Source: Candidatus Coxiella mudrowiae (GTDB lineage Bacteria; Pseudomonadota; Gammaproteobacteria; Coxiellales; Coxiellaceae). From it: a stretch of DNA of 64,000 bases. How positions within the stretch are numbered: position 1 is the first letter of the stretch; each line of letters opens with the position of its first letter. Under the pieces are notes generated by a model, which saw only the letters and a list, made by a program, of their open reading frames with translations, ran no database searches and was not told where the DNA came from. Positions 29,914-41,465 of the stretch are shown here, piece after piece. The position numbers were made by a program, and so were the translations under genes. The stretch covers positions 434,001 to 498,000 of the forward strand of contig CP011126.1 in the NCBI GenBank assembly GCA_001077715.1, given 5' to 3'.

Positions 29914-29950
29914 AAAAAAATTCTTCCATTCATGAAAAAAGAGGAATTCT

Positions 29951-29990
29951 GCCCCTCTCTTACCGTAGAGAGGAGGGGTGCTTTATAATT
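29951..29990 (+). terminator. Candidate rho-independent terminator after mip remnant
   Basis: A GC-rich inverted repeat (gcccctctct, loop taccgt, agagaggaggggtgc with one bulged base) is followed by a T-rich stretch (ctttataattt). It probably served the mip gene. Confidence 0.6.
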
Positions 29991-30033
29991 TCTTTATTTC
30001 TCCTTTTTTTCAAAAGGAACGGATCACGGATCG

Positions 30034-33000
30034 ATGAAGATTATAAGCTTAGATTCAGATATGCTATTTTTGCAAGGTTCTTAGGTTTATACTCCATTTC
30101 GTCAACAACAAGTCCTCTAACATTTGCAAGAAAACAACCCAAGGCCAGCGCTGTCGAAGCGATTTATGGCTATTTTGTTGAATGTGAAAAACCCTTTAAA
30201 CCCTGGAGAGCAAGAGCGATTGGAGCGCTTGTTGCCAAATGCTCATTTTTCCGATTATCCGAAATTATCGAAAGATTTTTTCATGTTGGGTACTCCTTCG
30301 TTTAGGAACCCTGTCTCCCTGGTCATCCAAAGCCTCTGAAATTGCGCGCAATTGCGAACTTCCCATAACTCGGATTGAGTGGGGGATTTTCTATCGCGTT
30401 TCGGGAGTTTCGCGAAAGAATAAACAAGATTCTCAAAGGGTGGCGTTAGAATTATATGATCCATTAATCGAATCAATTTTACTTTCTTCCAACGAATTGT
30501 TTCGATTGTTTCAATATCCACCACTTTTAAACTTTGTTTGTATTCCTTTACTGGAAAAAGGAAAAGCTGCATTGCTGCAAGCAAATCAATTGTTAGGTCT
30601 CGTGCTAAGTAATGAAGATATTCAGTATTTATTAAAAGCCCTTCATCAATTAAATTGGAATCCGACGGACGTTGAATTAATGATGTTTATTCAGGTAAAT
30701 TCCGAGCATTATCGAGATAAAATTTTTAATGCGAAGTGGCGAATCGATGGACAATTAAAAGAAGAATCTTTATTTGCAATGATTCGTCATACTTATCAAG
30801 TAAATCCGAAATAAGTATTTGTAGCGTATCGGGATAATGCGGCAATTATCAAAGGTTCAGCCAGTCACTTTCTTGAGATTAACCCTCTCACGCATCATTA
30901 TGAAAGCAAAAAAGAATGTTTGCATCCCGTTTTGAAAGCAGAAAACGCATAATCACCCTACTGCTATATCTCCTTTCCATATTCCTGATTTCTATCAACC
31001 CTGGGAGAAAGATTTTAAAAATCCAAAATCACTGACGTCTCCATTGGGTATTATGCTACAGGGACCTATCGGTGCGGCTTCGTTTAATAATGAATTTGGA
31101 CGTCCAAATGTTTGTGGTTATTTTCTGACGTTAGAATATAGAGGAAATTTTGATGCACAAATCGATACGCAAGGAGAAATTATTTCTTACGGTTATCGTA
31201 AGCCCATCATGATTGCTGGGGGAATTGGGAAAATTCACCATTCGCAAGTTGAAAAACAATCTTTTGAAGAAAAAGCATTATTAATAGTCATTGGTGGTCC
31301 AGCTATGACTATTGGTTTAGGAGGTGGCTCTGCCTTTTCTCGAAGTAGTAACGAAGCCACCGAGGCATTGGATTTTGCGTCCGTTCAACGTTCGAATCCT
31401 GAAATGCAGCGTCGGACACAAGAATTAATTAATGGATGTGTTTCTCTGGGAGAAAAAATCCTATTTTGAGCATTCATGATGTGGGGGCTGGGGGTTATTC
31501 AAATGCATTTCCAGAATTGATTGAAGCCAGCGAATGTGGGGAGAATTTGAGTTGTGGGATATTCCGAATTCTGAACCTGGAATGACGCCCATAGAAATAT
31601 GGTGTAATGAAGCACAGGAACGATTTGTTCTGGCTATTAAATTCAGAATCGCTAGAGATATTTCGCGTTATTGCTGAACGTGAGTGATGTCCTTTTGAAG
31701 TCGTTGGTTATGTTAAACAGCAAAAAAATTGGTAGTGAATGACAATTATTTTCACACTCCTACTATTGATGTTGCCGTTGTCCTTATTGTTTTTGAAGGC
31801 ATGTCACCTATGCAGCGAGAAGATCGGCGACGATCTCCTAGAACCACGCTTTTCGATACTACGGGGGGGATAGATTGGGCCAAAGCTATTAAACGTGTTT
31901 TACACTATCCCTCGGTGGCCGATAAAAGTTTTTTAATTACTATTGTACTATTGGTGATCGTTCTGTGGGGGGGTCTTGCGTGATCAAATGGTTGGGCCCT
32001 GGCAAGTGCCAGTGGCGGATGTGGCAGTGACAGCGAATAGTTTTGTAGGTTATCAAGGAAACAAGCCTTGGCCATGGATGAACGAGCGCCCCTGGCGATG
32101 ATTAATCCTGTTGCATCGGCGAGAATGGCGGTCGGCGAAGCCATCACTAACATAGCTGTTGCGTCTATTGATGAAATTTCCCAAGTAGTTTTGTCGGCGA
32201 ATTGGATGGCAACAGCGAATTTTCCAGGAGAGGGGACAAATTTGTATGAAGCCGTTCGAGCCGTTGTGAAAGAATTATGTCCCGCGTTGGGAATTTGTAT
32301 ACCAGTAAGTAAGGATTCCTTATCTATGCATTCTTCTTGGCAAGACGGCAACCAAAAGTGAAGTGTGGTGTCACCGCTTTCCTTAATTATTACCGCAACG
32401 GGGCACCTACAGATGTGCGCCATACTCTTACTCCGCAATTGCAAACCGATGTGGGCGAGACTCAATTGTCGCTCATTGATTTGGGCAAAGGAGCCCATTT
32501 ATTTAGGAGGTTCTTGTTTAGCTCAAGTTTATAATGAGATAGAAGATCAACTGCCTGATGTTAATGACCCTTCCTTATTACATAATTTTTTCAAGCGATT
32601 AAAACGCTCAGCCGTAAAAAAATATTATTAGCTTATCACGATCGTTCCGATGGAGGGTTGTTAGCAACTTTATGTGAAATAGCTTTTACCGCTCACACGG
32701 GAATTACCATTGAGTTAAAATCATTAGGTAGTAACTCCCCAATAGTGAGTATGTTTACTGAGGCCTTAGGGTTAGGGGCTGTTATTCAAGTTAAGAAAGA
32801 AAATGTTGTGGATGTATTAACAATATTAGAAAAATACGAATTAAAAATACATGCGCACATACCTTGGAGAGCTAAATGAAGCGGATGAATTTATTTTGAA
32901 TTTCCAAGGAAAACAGTTTTTCAGGAAAGTCATAGCGTCCTGCATCGATGGTGGAGCGAGACAAGTTATCGGTTGCAGGCTTTACGAGATAATCCGGATT

Positions 33001-33903
33001 GCGCTAAACAGCAATTTGATAAATTATTACATAAAGACCACCCCAGTCTTATAGTCTTATAGCAGAAATTACTTTTGATAATAAAGAAAATGTTTCGCTT
33101 CCTTACATTAACGTAGGAGCTCGACTGCGGGTTTCTATTTTACGTGAGCAAGGAAGTAATGGTTATCGAGAAATGGTTGCCGCTTTTTATTTTGCGGGTT
33201 TTGATAGCATTGATGTTCACATGAGTGATTTATTAAACAAATGGATTAATTTAAGTGATTTTAAAGGGTTGGCTGCTTGTGGAGGTTTTTCCTTATGGAG
33301 ATGTACTAGGTGCTGGTCGTGGCTGGGCACAATCGATTTTAATGCATCCAAGAATTTCTGATGAATTCGCTTTATTTTTCCAGAGTCATGATCGTTTCGC
33401 TTTAGGCATTTATAACGGTTTCCAGCTTTTTTCCCATTTAAAATTAATAATTCTAGGTGCTAAAGATTGGCCTGTTTTCGAACGCAATACTTCAGAACAA
33501 TTCGAAGCACATCTTTCCTTGATAGAAATTCCTGAATCTCCTTCATTCCTTTTCCAAGGAATGAGTGGTAGTCGTCTTCCTATTGTAGTTTCTCATAGTG
33601 AAGGACGTGCCGTATTTGAAGTGGAACAAGAGCAGCGAATAAAAAAATAAACTTATTGCTTTGCGTTTTATTGATCCTTGTGGAATTCCTTTCCTACCAT
33701 CGATTATCCTGTGAATCCCAATGGTAGTCTAGCTGGAATCACAGGTCTTACCACCCCGGATGGTCGGATAACTATTCTTATGCTTCATCCTGAACGAGTT
33801 TTTCGTACAATTCAATTTTCTTGGCATCCAAAAGAATGGAATAAAATGAGTTCGTGGATTGTGGATTCAGATGTTCTGCAATGCGCGGGCATGGATAAAT
33901 TGA
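30034..33903 (+). pseudogene. purL: Dead phosphoribosylformylglycinamidine synthase
   Basis: PurL converts FGAR to FGAM in purine synthesis. The ancestral gene of about 1290 codons is traceable from ATG 30034 to TGA 33903, in many frames. Recognisable parts are TRIEWGIFYRVSG, LNWNPTDVELMMFIQVNSEH (the N-terminal/linker region), FNNEFGRPNVCGYF, IGGPAMTIGLGGGSAFSR, SKDSLSMHSSWQDG, HDRSDGGLLATLCEIAF, and the glutaminase domain ([30 protein letters not shown]). The domain catalytic Cys region is lost: the expected GVCNGFQ reads GIYNGFQ. At least a dozen frameshifts or stops are present, so the enzyme is lost. Confidence 0.93.
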
Positions 33904-33979
33904 TTGTATTGATCATTATTTGTAGTGTGGTACACCATAATTTTTTTTAGATTTAGAAATAATTAAAAGGAGAATGGTT

Positions 33980-35316
33980 ATGACATCAAATTTTTTAGGT
34001 CTTATAGATGATCATGCTGGTCCTTTCTTATTTTTTCAGGATCTTATTCCAAATATTAAATTTTCTACGTTTGCCGAGGGTGCAGTTTGTTTGGCTGTTC
34101 TTTACCTACCTCCGTTTTAAATGCGTTGGCTGCTGTTAATGCTGAACGAGCTGGAGGTTTACAATCCACCCAGTATTTAATCAAGCTTTTAAATGAAGCA
34201 AGTCAGCGGGGGGTTGCTTATGGTGCAATTATATTAATTGCTTCTGAAGCAGTACTCTTTTTTTTAAATAAACGTTATTTTTTTGATTCAGGAAAAGCCA
34301 TTATTGATCTTCTAAAACATGTAGTGTTAACCTCCGGTTCTTTACTGCCTTATAGAAACGTAAGAGAAGAGGACCGGGTTGGTTTAGGTTAGACGATTAT
34401 ATTCACTTGGTCGCTATTAACAAGCCTTATTTTTTGCAGAAATCGGTCGAAAGCCTTATCTTTTTGGGTATTCCTGATGAGGTAGTAGGTTTTTTTATTG
34501 AGTTTTTTTAGTTTATAAAGCTGCCCATTTCGCGAGTACATTAAATTTTATTTCTTCTCTTGAGGATAAAAATGACTCTTCTAGGTATTTAAAAAATTGG
34601 AATTATTATTAAATGATTTTAATTTTTGGTTAGAAATAAGAAATGGAAATGGTTCAGGAAGCTGTGGAGGAATTTTTGAAGCACGTCGAGAACCATTGGC
34701 CCAATTTACCCAAAAAAGAGAATAGAAAGAATTTTGTAAGGCATTTCTTCTCTAATTGGGAAGATACTTTGTCTTTCATCGTCGATAGTTATTACCTTAA
34801 ATTGGCTGCCAGCTGTTCAGGGGATTGAAACTTTTACCCAAATCCAGATAGGGTCGGACCATCATTATCAAAATATATCTTCAATCATGGTGGGAGCAAC
34901 GCTCCTCACCACTTTCTTTTATAGAAAGAATATTAATGAATTCCCCGAACAGCTGATAAAAACAATTATTTCTATTTTACAAAACCTTAGAAAAAGAAGT
35001 TATTGGAGTGCGAAAAAAATATTTTTTCTCACAAGCATAGCTGGGGCCTCAAGCTATTTCTCAGACCTCGGTTTCAAACTTATTGTAGAGACGTCGTTGC
35101 AAGACGGATATTTTTCTTATTCGGAAAATTTAGCAAATATCATGCCGGGCAGGTGTGTTAACGGCTGTGGTTTTGATGTTATGGTCTCATTTGAAATTTT
35201 TAAATAATCAGAGCATTCAAGAGCAAGTTGATACTAATAAAATTGAGCGTGTAGATTTACGTGTTGCTAAATCGTTTTTAGCTAACAATAATTTTTGTTT
35301 ATTTCCTAATAAATAG
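33980..35316 (+). pseudogene. Dead membrane protein of unknown family
   Basis: An AGGAG site lies seven bases before ATG 33980. The frame then gives SNFLGLIDDHAGPFLFFQDL and breaks. Further pieces on the same strand include TSVLNALAAVNAERAGGLQS, a hydrophobic VAYGAIILIASEAVLFFL, VENHWPNLPKKENRKNFV, and ATLLTTFFYRKNINEFPEQL. Stops and shifts occur about every 200-300 bases. I do not recognise the family. A lineage-specific or effector-like membrane protein is possible but unproven. Confidence 0.5.
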
Positions 35317-35561
35317 GTCGAACAATAGTGAGTCATTAGATGTACCAGATTTTCATGAGCATTTAATTCTACAAATTTAAATTTTTGATTTACTATTTTT
35401 TATTACAATGAAAGAATTAATAATTAATTATTTTCCTGAATAATTTATTCGGGATGCTAATTAACTACAAGCACGGACCAATGGTTCCCAATTTATCTTC
35501 TGCAGGGAGATGAGGGGAGATAGCAAGAAATATTAAGTTTTATTTTATTAGGTAAGTAAAA

Positions 35562-37169
35562 ATGATAGCGTTGAAAGGACACTTGCACCGCAATCTTTTA
35601 ATGAATTATTTTGTTTCTCTAACTAATAATTCTGCCTATCTACTCAATCCTTTTGGAATTATGTTCCAACAGTGGATGTCGACGCTTTGTATAAATTCCC
35701 GTCAACAATTATTAAAGCCAGAAAAATAAAAGTCTGAAATTTTCCTACGCCAACTATTTTTTTCCTGATTTCGGATTGGAAATTCTAATGAAGGAAAAAA
35801 TGATTTTGATTTCGATAAAACCCTTGAAGGGATTGCTAAATTTAAATGGTAGCCAGAGCTGGATGATATGGTAGTAATTATTTTCCTACATCTTCTTGAA
35901 ACAAACTGACAGCTCTTGGAATTATTGGTTAAAAATTATGGCCTACAAAGTAAAAATGTGGTTATTCTCGGCAAGCCATATTCTACTTATCTGGCGGTTG
36001 TGGAACAACTTGAAAAAAAGTGGATTTCATATCATTCCATTACCGCCACTTCTCCAATGGGGCGGTATTGACGAAGTCATAGGTACGAGAGCACGGCGTG
36101 CTTAGGATAAGACATTATCACTTTTATAATCCAATTTCTGCCAGACAGAAAAAAACCGATTCTTTTAATTTTTAATGATGTAAGGACTACCTTAGCCCCT
36201 TGTATGCTCAGTGAAGTATTCAAATTATCCGAATTCGTCATCGGCGCTCAATTGACCGTCTCTGGCGATGAATCTAAGACGTATCCTTATCCTATTTTCA
36301 ACCGGGAATATCCTCACAAGTAGTTCAGATCGCTTTCGAAAGAGTAGAAAAAAACAATCGAATTTGAAGTACTTTTGGTAATGAATGGTAGAAAGCCAAT
36401 TATTTGCGTGGCTGGATTTGGTGAGATGGGGAAACGATTTGCTTTAGAGATAGCAAAGAATTTAGAGATAGCAAAGAAATATAAAGTCCTGGTGTATGAT
36501 GCGAAGCCAGAGCTTATGATTGAGTTGCCCTCCGGGATTACTAAGTTAAGTAGTCTTTCTAATTTGTTTGCGCATTCAACGATTGTGGTTGGGTGTACTT
36601 CAAAAGATATTACCGAGTCTAATGCTGTGCAGGAAGTTGTTCAGTATAGTCAAACACCTAAATGGCTTTTTAGTTTGTCTTCAGGAGATAAAGAATTCTT
36701 ATCGATTTTTAAAATTAATACAAACTTTTTACTAAAGGCTATGACGTTATCCCAAAGGATATTCATGCAGACGTTGCAATGATAAATGAATTAGATACCC
36801 GGATAGTAGTCAAAAATGGTGGTAATCCCATCAATTTCTGTGGTGAAAAGGCTATGTACAGTGTGTCCCCTCAAGGAATATTGTTGGGATTGATGGGATT
36901 AAGCTTCCTTCAGGCTAAAGCACTTGCTAATGCCGGGATAACGGTACGCTGACGAAATCATGATCTGTCTGTATGGCCAAACTGAACTTTTATACGATCA
37001 CATACGAAGAAATTAAGACTCAGAGTTGGCGCAAAAGTTTGCAAGACAATCGGAAGATGAAATAAAAGCTGGAATATTTCGTTTTGTTATGGAAAATCCA
37101 AAAGGGATTTTTATTGAATCGTCTGAACTGACAGCCTCTTCGAGAACTGTCTCTCCAATGGGACATTAA
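35562..37169 (+). pseudogene. Dead adenosylhomocysteinase-like / NAD-binding protein
   Basis: Pieces on the plus strand include MIALKGHLHRNLLMNYFVSL, LLVKNYGLQSKNVVILGKPY, GGIDEVIG, then PIICVAGFGEMGKRFALEIA, which is a Rossmann dinucleotide-binding start, YKVLVYDAKPELMIELPSGI, and FSLSSGDKEFLSIF. The layout (an N-terminal GKPYST segment, a Rossmann fold, a SSG-like segment after it) recalls S-adenosylhomocysteine hydrolase relatives. The assignment is tentative. An 18-bp tandem duplication at 36443-36478 lies in the Rossmann region and repeats six codons in frame. Several stops and shifts kill the gene. Confidence 0.42.
36443..36478 (+). repeat. 18-bp tandem duplication
   Basis: Two identical adjacent copies of tttagagatagcaaagaa. 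The duplication repeats six residues (LEIAKN then LEIAKK) in frame within the Rossmann fold of the dead NAD-binding gene. Confidence 0.95.
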
Positions 37170-37198
37170 TATTAAAATACTATAAGGAAAATAGGGAA

Positions 37199-39051
37199 AT
37201 GAAAGAATTTTTAGGAAAAAATATTTAAGGTGCTTTTTATATAAGAAAAAAATATCGAGATTTTTCCGCGAAATGTAGTGGTTTTCACTCCTGGAAGCCT
37301 CTATTGGAAAGATCGTCAAGGCCGATATTTGGGCTGTAATGATTTTATGGTGAAAACCCCTGGCTTACGCTCGACTCCAGAACTTATTGGTAAAACCGAT
37401 TACGATTTTTGGGGTGATGTTGCCAAAGTTATCATGGAAAATGACCGTTACGTAATGGAAACAGGAGAAATTAAACATTACGAAGAAACTGTGACAATTC
37501 CCAGTAGTAAAACCTTATATTTCATGGGTATTAAAATGCCACTTCGGGATGAAAACGATCAAATTGTTGGGGTGATTGGCAATTATCTAGATATTACGGA
37601 ATTAAAAAAAATTTAGGAAAAATTAAAAGAAGCTAAAGAAAAAGAAGAAGCTGCTAATCGTGCCAAATCAATTTTTTTAGCTAATATAAGTCATGATTTA
37701 AAAATTCCCTTGAGTGGTATTATCAGTATAGCTGAAAATTTAAGTTATAGATTAAGAGCGACCCAAGAGACAAAAAAAGCATCGATTACATTATGCAATC
37801 AGGCAAACAATTATTAGAGTTATTAAATGGCATTATTGACATTGCTAAAACTGAACAGCATTAACTTCCAGATCAAGAAGTAGATTTTAGTCCTAAGTTA
37901 TTGTTAAATGAATTGATCTAACTCATGATGTCTTCCATAGAAGGCAAACAGCTGAAGCTTGAAACCCATTATGATTCGTCGATTTCTTCTAATGTTTGTA
38001 GCTAATCGGCTTTTGATTCATCGAATTATATTAAATTTGTTATCTAATGCGATTAAATTCACTAATAAGGGAAAAATTACAGTATCTTTCTTTTTAGAGG
38101 ACTTGGGAGAAAATCAGGTTAACTTAAAAATTGATATCTCAGATACTGGTATTGGTATACTTGAAAATAGAGACGATAAAATTTTTGAATCTTTTACGCG
38201 ATTGATTCCTTTCTTTGAAAATAAATATCCTGGGACTGGATTAGGACTTTATATTGTTAAACTATACCTCGAACAATTAGGCACAAAATAAAGGTTTAAA
38301 GTTAAAGGCTTAAAGTCAAGTTGGCGTCGGTAGCACTTTTACGTGTCATATTGCTATAAGGATTTCTCAAAGCTCAATCAATTTTGAAGATCCAGATGAA
38401 ATTGATATTGCTAAAGAAATTATTTAGGAACTGCAGCCGGTTTCCTGTGCGCATATTAGTGATTGAAGACGATCCTACCACACAATATTGCAGTAAAAGA
38501 AAAGCTAACTAGTCTTGGTTATCAACCTTTCGTGGTTAAACTGGGAAAAGAGGATTTAGAAGCTGCTAAGGTCCAATCTTTTGATTTCATCTATTAATAC
38601 GTCATTAAGTAATACGTCATTAAGTCCGGGCAATAATCAATCGTTTGGTGTTTAAGAGGAAAAGAATAAAACGTGTTGATCCTTTAAAAGAACATTTTTA
38701 CCAAAATGAAAAAATTATTGATTTAGAGTTAGGCATCCAATTAATGGATGCCGACCTCCAAAAAGTAAAAAGTATTTTGAAAGATTTGATAAACGAATTG
38801 TTAATTTAAGAGGAAGCCTTGCAAAAGTTGTATCAAGAAAACAACAGGACTAAGCTGCTTAAGCTTGTCCATCGTTTGTATGGTTGGTTTGTGTTATTTA
38901 TTGCCCTACACCGCGGTTGAAACGGGCCTTTAGTTTTTTAGAGAGGGCACTGAAATTAAACTGCGACGACCCTGCAGAGATCGATAACCGATTCAAGGTG
39001 GCGCTCCAAGAAATTAAGCAATTGCAAAATGCTTACGCTAAAATGACTTAA
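37199..39051 (+). pseudogene. Dead hybrid sensor histidine kinase (PAS-HisKA-HATPase-REC-Hpt)
   Basis: From ATG 37199, with stops soon after, the plus strand shows a PAS domain (LYWKDRQGRYLGCNDFMV, GKTDYDFWGD, IKMPLRDENDQIVGVIGNYL), a degraded HisKA segment (FLANISHDLKIPLSGIIS, with the phospho-His retained), HATPase (LNLLSNAIKFTNKGKI, IDISDTGIGI, GTGLGLYIVKLYL), a receiver remnant (RILVIEDDPTT), and an Hpt-like end (LLKLVHRLYG). The chain is broken by stops at about 37615, 37865 and 38290 and by several shifts. It would have been a membrane-free or short-leader phosphorelay sensor. A 15-bp repeat lies at 38596-38625. Confidence 0.8.
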
Positions 39052-39242
39052 TCCTTGGAATGAAGATCGACAATAGGCTTATCGGTAAAAAGATATTCTC
39101 GCAATTCTTTATCAAAACCTGGGTCATTACGCCGAATCCATTCTAGAACCATGAGAGAAACAATGGCTTGATCCATGATACGTGTGTGGGAAGTTAATCC
39201 TCCGAGAGGTTCATGATAGCCTTCACTAGACATCGCATCCAC
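39048..39242 (-). pseudogene. Encapsulated-ferritin-like protein with a central deletion
   Basis: The 64-residue frame begins SSEGYHEPLGGLTSHTRIMD and QAIVSLM, then jumps to VLEWIRRNDPGFDKELREYL and FTDKP. Both ends match the EncFtn family of encapsulin-cargo ferritins, which are usually about 95-100 residues. The missing middle, about 35-37 residues, is the part that carries the Glu-x-x-His ferroxidase ligands (family pattern ELEAVDWY and DEEKEHAA). The frame is kept across the deletion, so a short product could still be translated but could not bind iron at the normal site. No encapsulin shell gene is seen nearby. It ends overlapping the sensor-kinase remnant by four bases. Confidence 0.72.
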
Positions 39243-39348
39243 TCGTAGTGTTTACGTATTAGATTATGGCTGTAAATTTACAATACTCTACCGTAGTTTG
39301 CAAAATGTAGGCTCTCGACTACTACTACTTTGAAGCCTTGAGTTAAGA

Positions 39349-40485
39349 TCAGGCTTTTTCTAGCGAATCGATTAATACTTTTAAAAATCGCGCAATTTCT
39401 CCGCCTGTAATCAATCGGTGATCGCTAGTTACAGAGAGTGGCAATACTCGATGAATTGCGAGCTGGCCATTTTCAGGCATTACTTGTTTCCTTATGCGAC
39501 CGACACCAATGACAGTGACCATGGGGGGCAGTAAAATGGGATTTGCATAGCGCCCTGCAAAGGTCCCAAAATTGGATAACATAATTGTGGCACTACGAAG
39601 GTCTTCGGAAAGAAAGCTTCGGGTTTGGGCCATCTCTTTAAAGCGATCTACTTGTTGGCGTAACTCGTTATCCTTTCGATGAATAACATCTTTTAAAACA
39701 GGGATATATAAGCCATGGGGGGTATCAACTGCTATCCCGATATTGATATTTTCTTTTATTTGATAGCCCATTTCCTCGCCATCGAAATAAGCGTTCATGA
39801 TGGGAACTTCTTTGCAGCCCTCTTGAATAGCTCGAATTAGCCGGATCGTAATATCTTGTTGACCTTCCCAGGCCTGAATATCTGCGTCATCCACTAAGCT
39901 AACAGGAACGACGTCTCGATGGGATTGGTTCATGCTGAGAACCATTGCACGCCGCACATTGGATAAAGGGGTAAGCCCTCCTTCGATTGGAGTGCTTTTC
40001 GAAGAAGTTTTCTGTAATTGAGCGGCTTGCTTAACTTCGTCGGTAGTAATCATTTCCCCTTGAGGTTTAATGGTGGAAAGATCCACTCCAAGCTGCTTAG
40101 CGAGCATTCGCACCGCCGGCGTTGTTTTAACAACGTTTCTTTCTTCGGATTTTTGAACAGTAATGCCCGTAGCTGCTTCTTTTAAGACAGTTTCACCGGT
40201 TTCAATGGCGCCAACGACCGTCCCAGCGTCTTGAGAGGTTACTTCTTCAGCCTCTCCTTCAAAACCGATTAAAGAGTGACCCGTTTTGATGATATCTCCT
40301 GGCTTGCCAAATAATTTTTCAATTTTACCGGCAAAGGGAGAAGGAACGTCTACAAGTGCTTTTGCAGTTTCCATAGCGACTAGCGACTGATCCACAGCCA
40401 CTTCCTCGCCTTCTTTCACGTACCATTCACGAATTATGGCATCAGGCAAGCCTTCTCCAAGGTCTGGTAATTTAAAAAATTTCAT
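39349..40485 (-). CDS. pdhC: 2-oxoacid dehydrogenase E2 (dihydrolipoamide acyltransferase)
   Basis: The E2 core transfers the acyl group to CoA. The 378-residue protein has one N-terminal lipoyl domain (LPDLGEGLPDAIIREWYVKE, with lipoyl-Lys in METAKALVD near residue 43), a peripheral subunit-binding domain (TPAVRMLAKQLGVDLSTIKP, residues about 122-145), and the C-terminal catalytic domain ending with VTSDHRLITGG, where the His is catalytic. Its start overlaps the last base of the E1-beta stop. The single lipoyl domain resembles branched-chain or Bacillus-type pyruvate complexes. Lipoamide dehydrogenase (E3) is not in the window. Confidence 0.9.
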   Translation of the reverse strand: MKFFKLPDLGEGLPDAIIREWYVKEGEEVAVDQSLVAMETAKALVDVPSPFAGKIEKLFGKPGDIIKTGHSLIGFEGEAEEVTSQDAGTVVGAIETGETVLKEAATGITVQKSEERNVVKTTPAVRMLAKQLGVDLSTIKPQGEMITTDEVKQAAQLQKTSSKSTPIEGGLTPLSNVRRAMVLSMNQSHRDVVPVSLVDDADIQAWEGQQDITIRLIRAIQEGCKEVPIMNAYFDGEEMGYQIKENINIGIAVDTPHGLYIPVLKDVIHRKDNELRQQVDRFKEMAQTRSFLSEDLRSATIMLSNFGTFAGRYANPILLPPMVTVIGVGRIRKQVMPENGQLAIHRVLPLSVTSDHRLITGGEIARFLKVLIDSLEKA

Positions 40486-41465
40486 TAAGAAAACTCCATC
40501 AACGGTTGTACCGCTTTAACGATCCGGTGGGTGCTGGGCATGTATTTTTTTTCTAATTGGAAATAGGGCATTATGGTATCATATCCCGCTACGCGCTTAA
40601 TGGGTGCCAATAAAGAGAGTAAGCCTTGCTCCGCAATACCTGCTGCAATTTCCGCTCCAACTCCGCCGATTAATGGGGCTTCATGAATGATCACGCAACG
40701 CCCTGTTTTTTCGATAGAATGCAAGATAGTATCCATATCCAGCGGTTTTACGGTGGCAACATCGATTATCTCTGCTTCGATACCTTGTTGAGCCAGTTGA
40801 TTCGCCGCTTCCATAGTCTCTTTGATCATGGCTCCCCACGTAATGAGGGTGACATCAGATCCTTCACGCAAAATGAAACATTGATCCAAGGGAAGCGCTT
40901 TCCCATCATCAGGGACTTCTTGCTTTACCAAACGATAGATCCGCTTTGGTTCTAAAAAAAGAACAGGGTCGGGGTTGCGGATAGAAGCTAATAACAGCCT
41001 GTAAGCCCGAGCGGGAGAAGAAGGAATAACGACCCTTAATCCCGGAATGTGAGCAAACAGGGCTTCCATACTTTCTGAATGGTGCTCCGGAGCATGGATA
41101 CCGCCGCCAAAAGGAGCGCGATAAACAATAGGACAATGTAATCGACCTCGAGTTCGATTCCGCAATCGCGATGCATGGCTCAAAATATGATCTAAACCAG
41201 AATAAATAAATCCTTCAAATTGAAATTCGGCAACAGGTTTTAAGCCCTGAGCCGCCATTCCTATTGAAATCCCCGCGATCATACTTTCAGCTAATGGCGT
41301 ATCTAAAACTCGCTCCGGTCCAAATTTTTCGAGCAATCCTACGGTAGCGCGGAAAACCCCGCCATTGATACCAACGTCTTCTCCTAGCACAATAACCGAA
41401 TCGTCCTTCGTCATTTCATAGGCCAACGCTTGATTGACTGCTTCAACCAATGTAATATAGGTCAT
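40485..41465 (-). CDS. pdhB: 2-oxoacid dehydrogenase E1 beta subunit
   Basis: E1-beta forms, with E1-alpha, the thiamine-diphosphate heterotetramer that decarboxylates the 2-oxoacid. The 326-residue product has VIVLGEDVGINGGVFRAT, VLDTPLAESMIAGISIGMA, FQFEGFIYSGLDHI, GGIHAPEHHSES and the C-terminal VIIHEAPLIGGVGAEIAA. It overlaps the E1-alpha gene by four bases (ATGA type), and meets the E2 gene at one base. Pyruvate is the conventional annotation; branched-chain 2-oxoacids are equally possible given the amino-acid dehydrogenase next door. Confidence 0.92.
   Translation of the reverse strand: MTYITLVEAVNQALAYEMTKDDSVIVLGEDVGINGGVFRATVGLLEKFGPERVLDTPLAESMIAGISIGMAAQGLKPVAEFQFEGFIYSGLDHILSHASRLRNRTRGRLHCPIVYRAPFGGGIHAPEHHSESMEALFAHIPGLRVVIPSSPARAYRLLLASIRNPDPVLFLEPKRIYRLVKQEVPDDGKALPLDQCFILREGSDVTLITWGAMIKETMEAANQLAQQGIEAEIIDVATVKPLDMDTILHSIEKTGRCVIIHEAPLIGGVGAEIAAGIAEQGLLSLLAPIKRVAGYDTIMPYFQLEKKYMPSTHRIVKAVQPLMEFS

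Noticed and set aside
39048..39242. A complete novel 64-residue gene
   Set aside because: Both ends match the encapsulated-ferritin family, with a clear gap where the ligand helices should be, so it is treated as an internal deletion.
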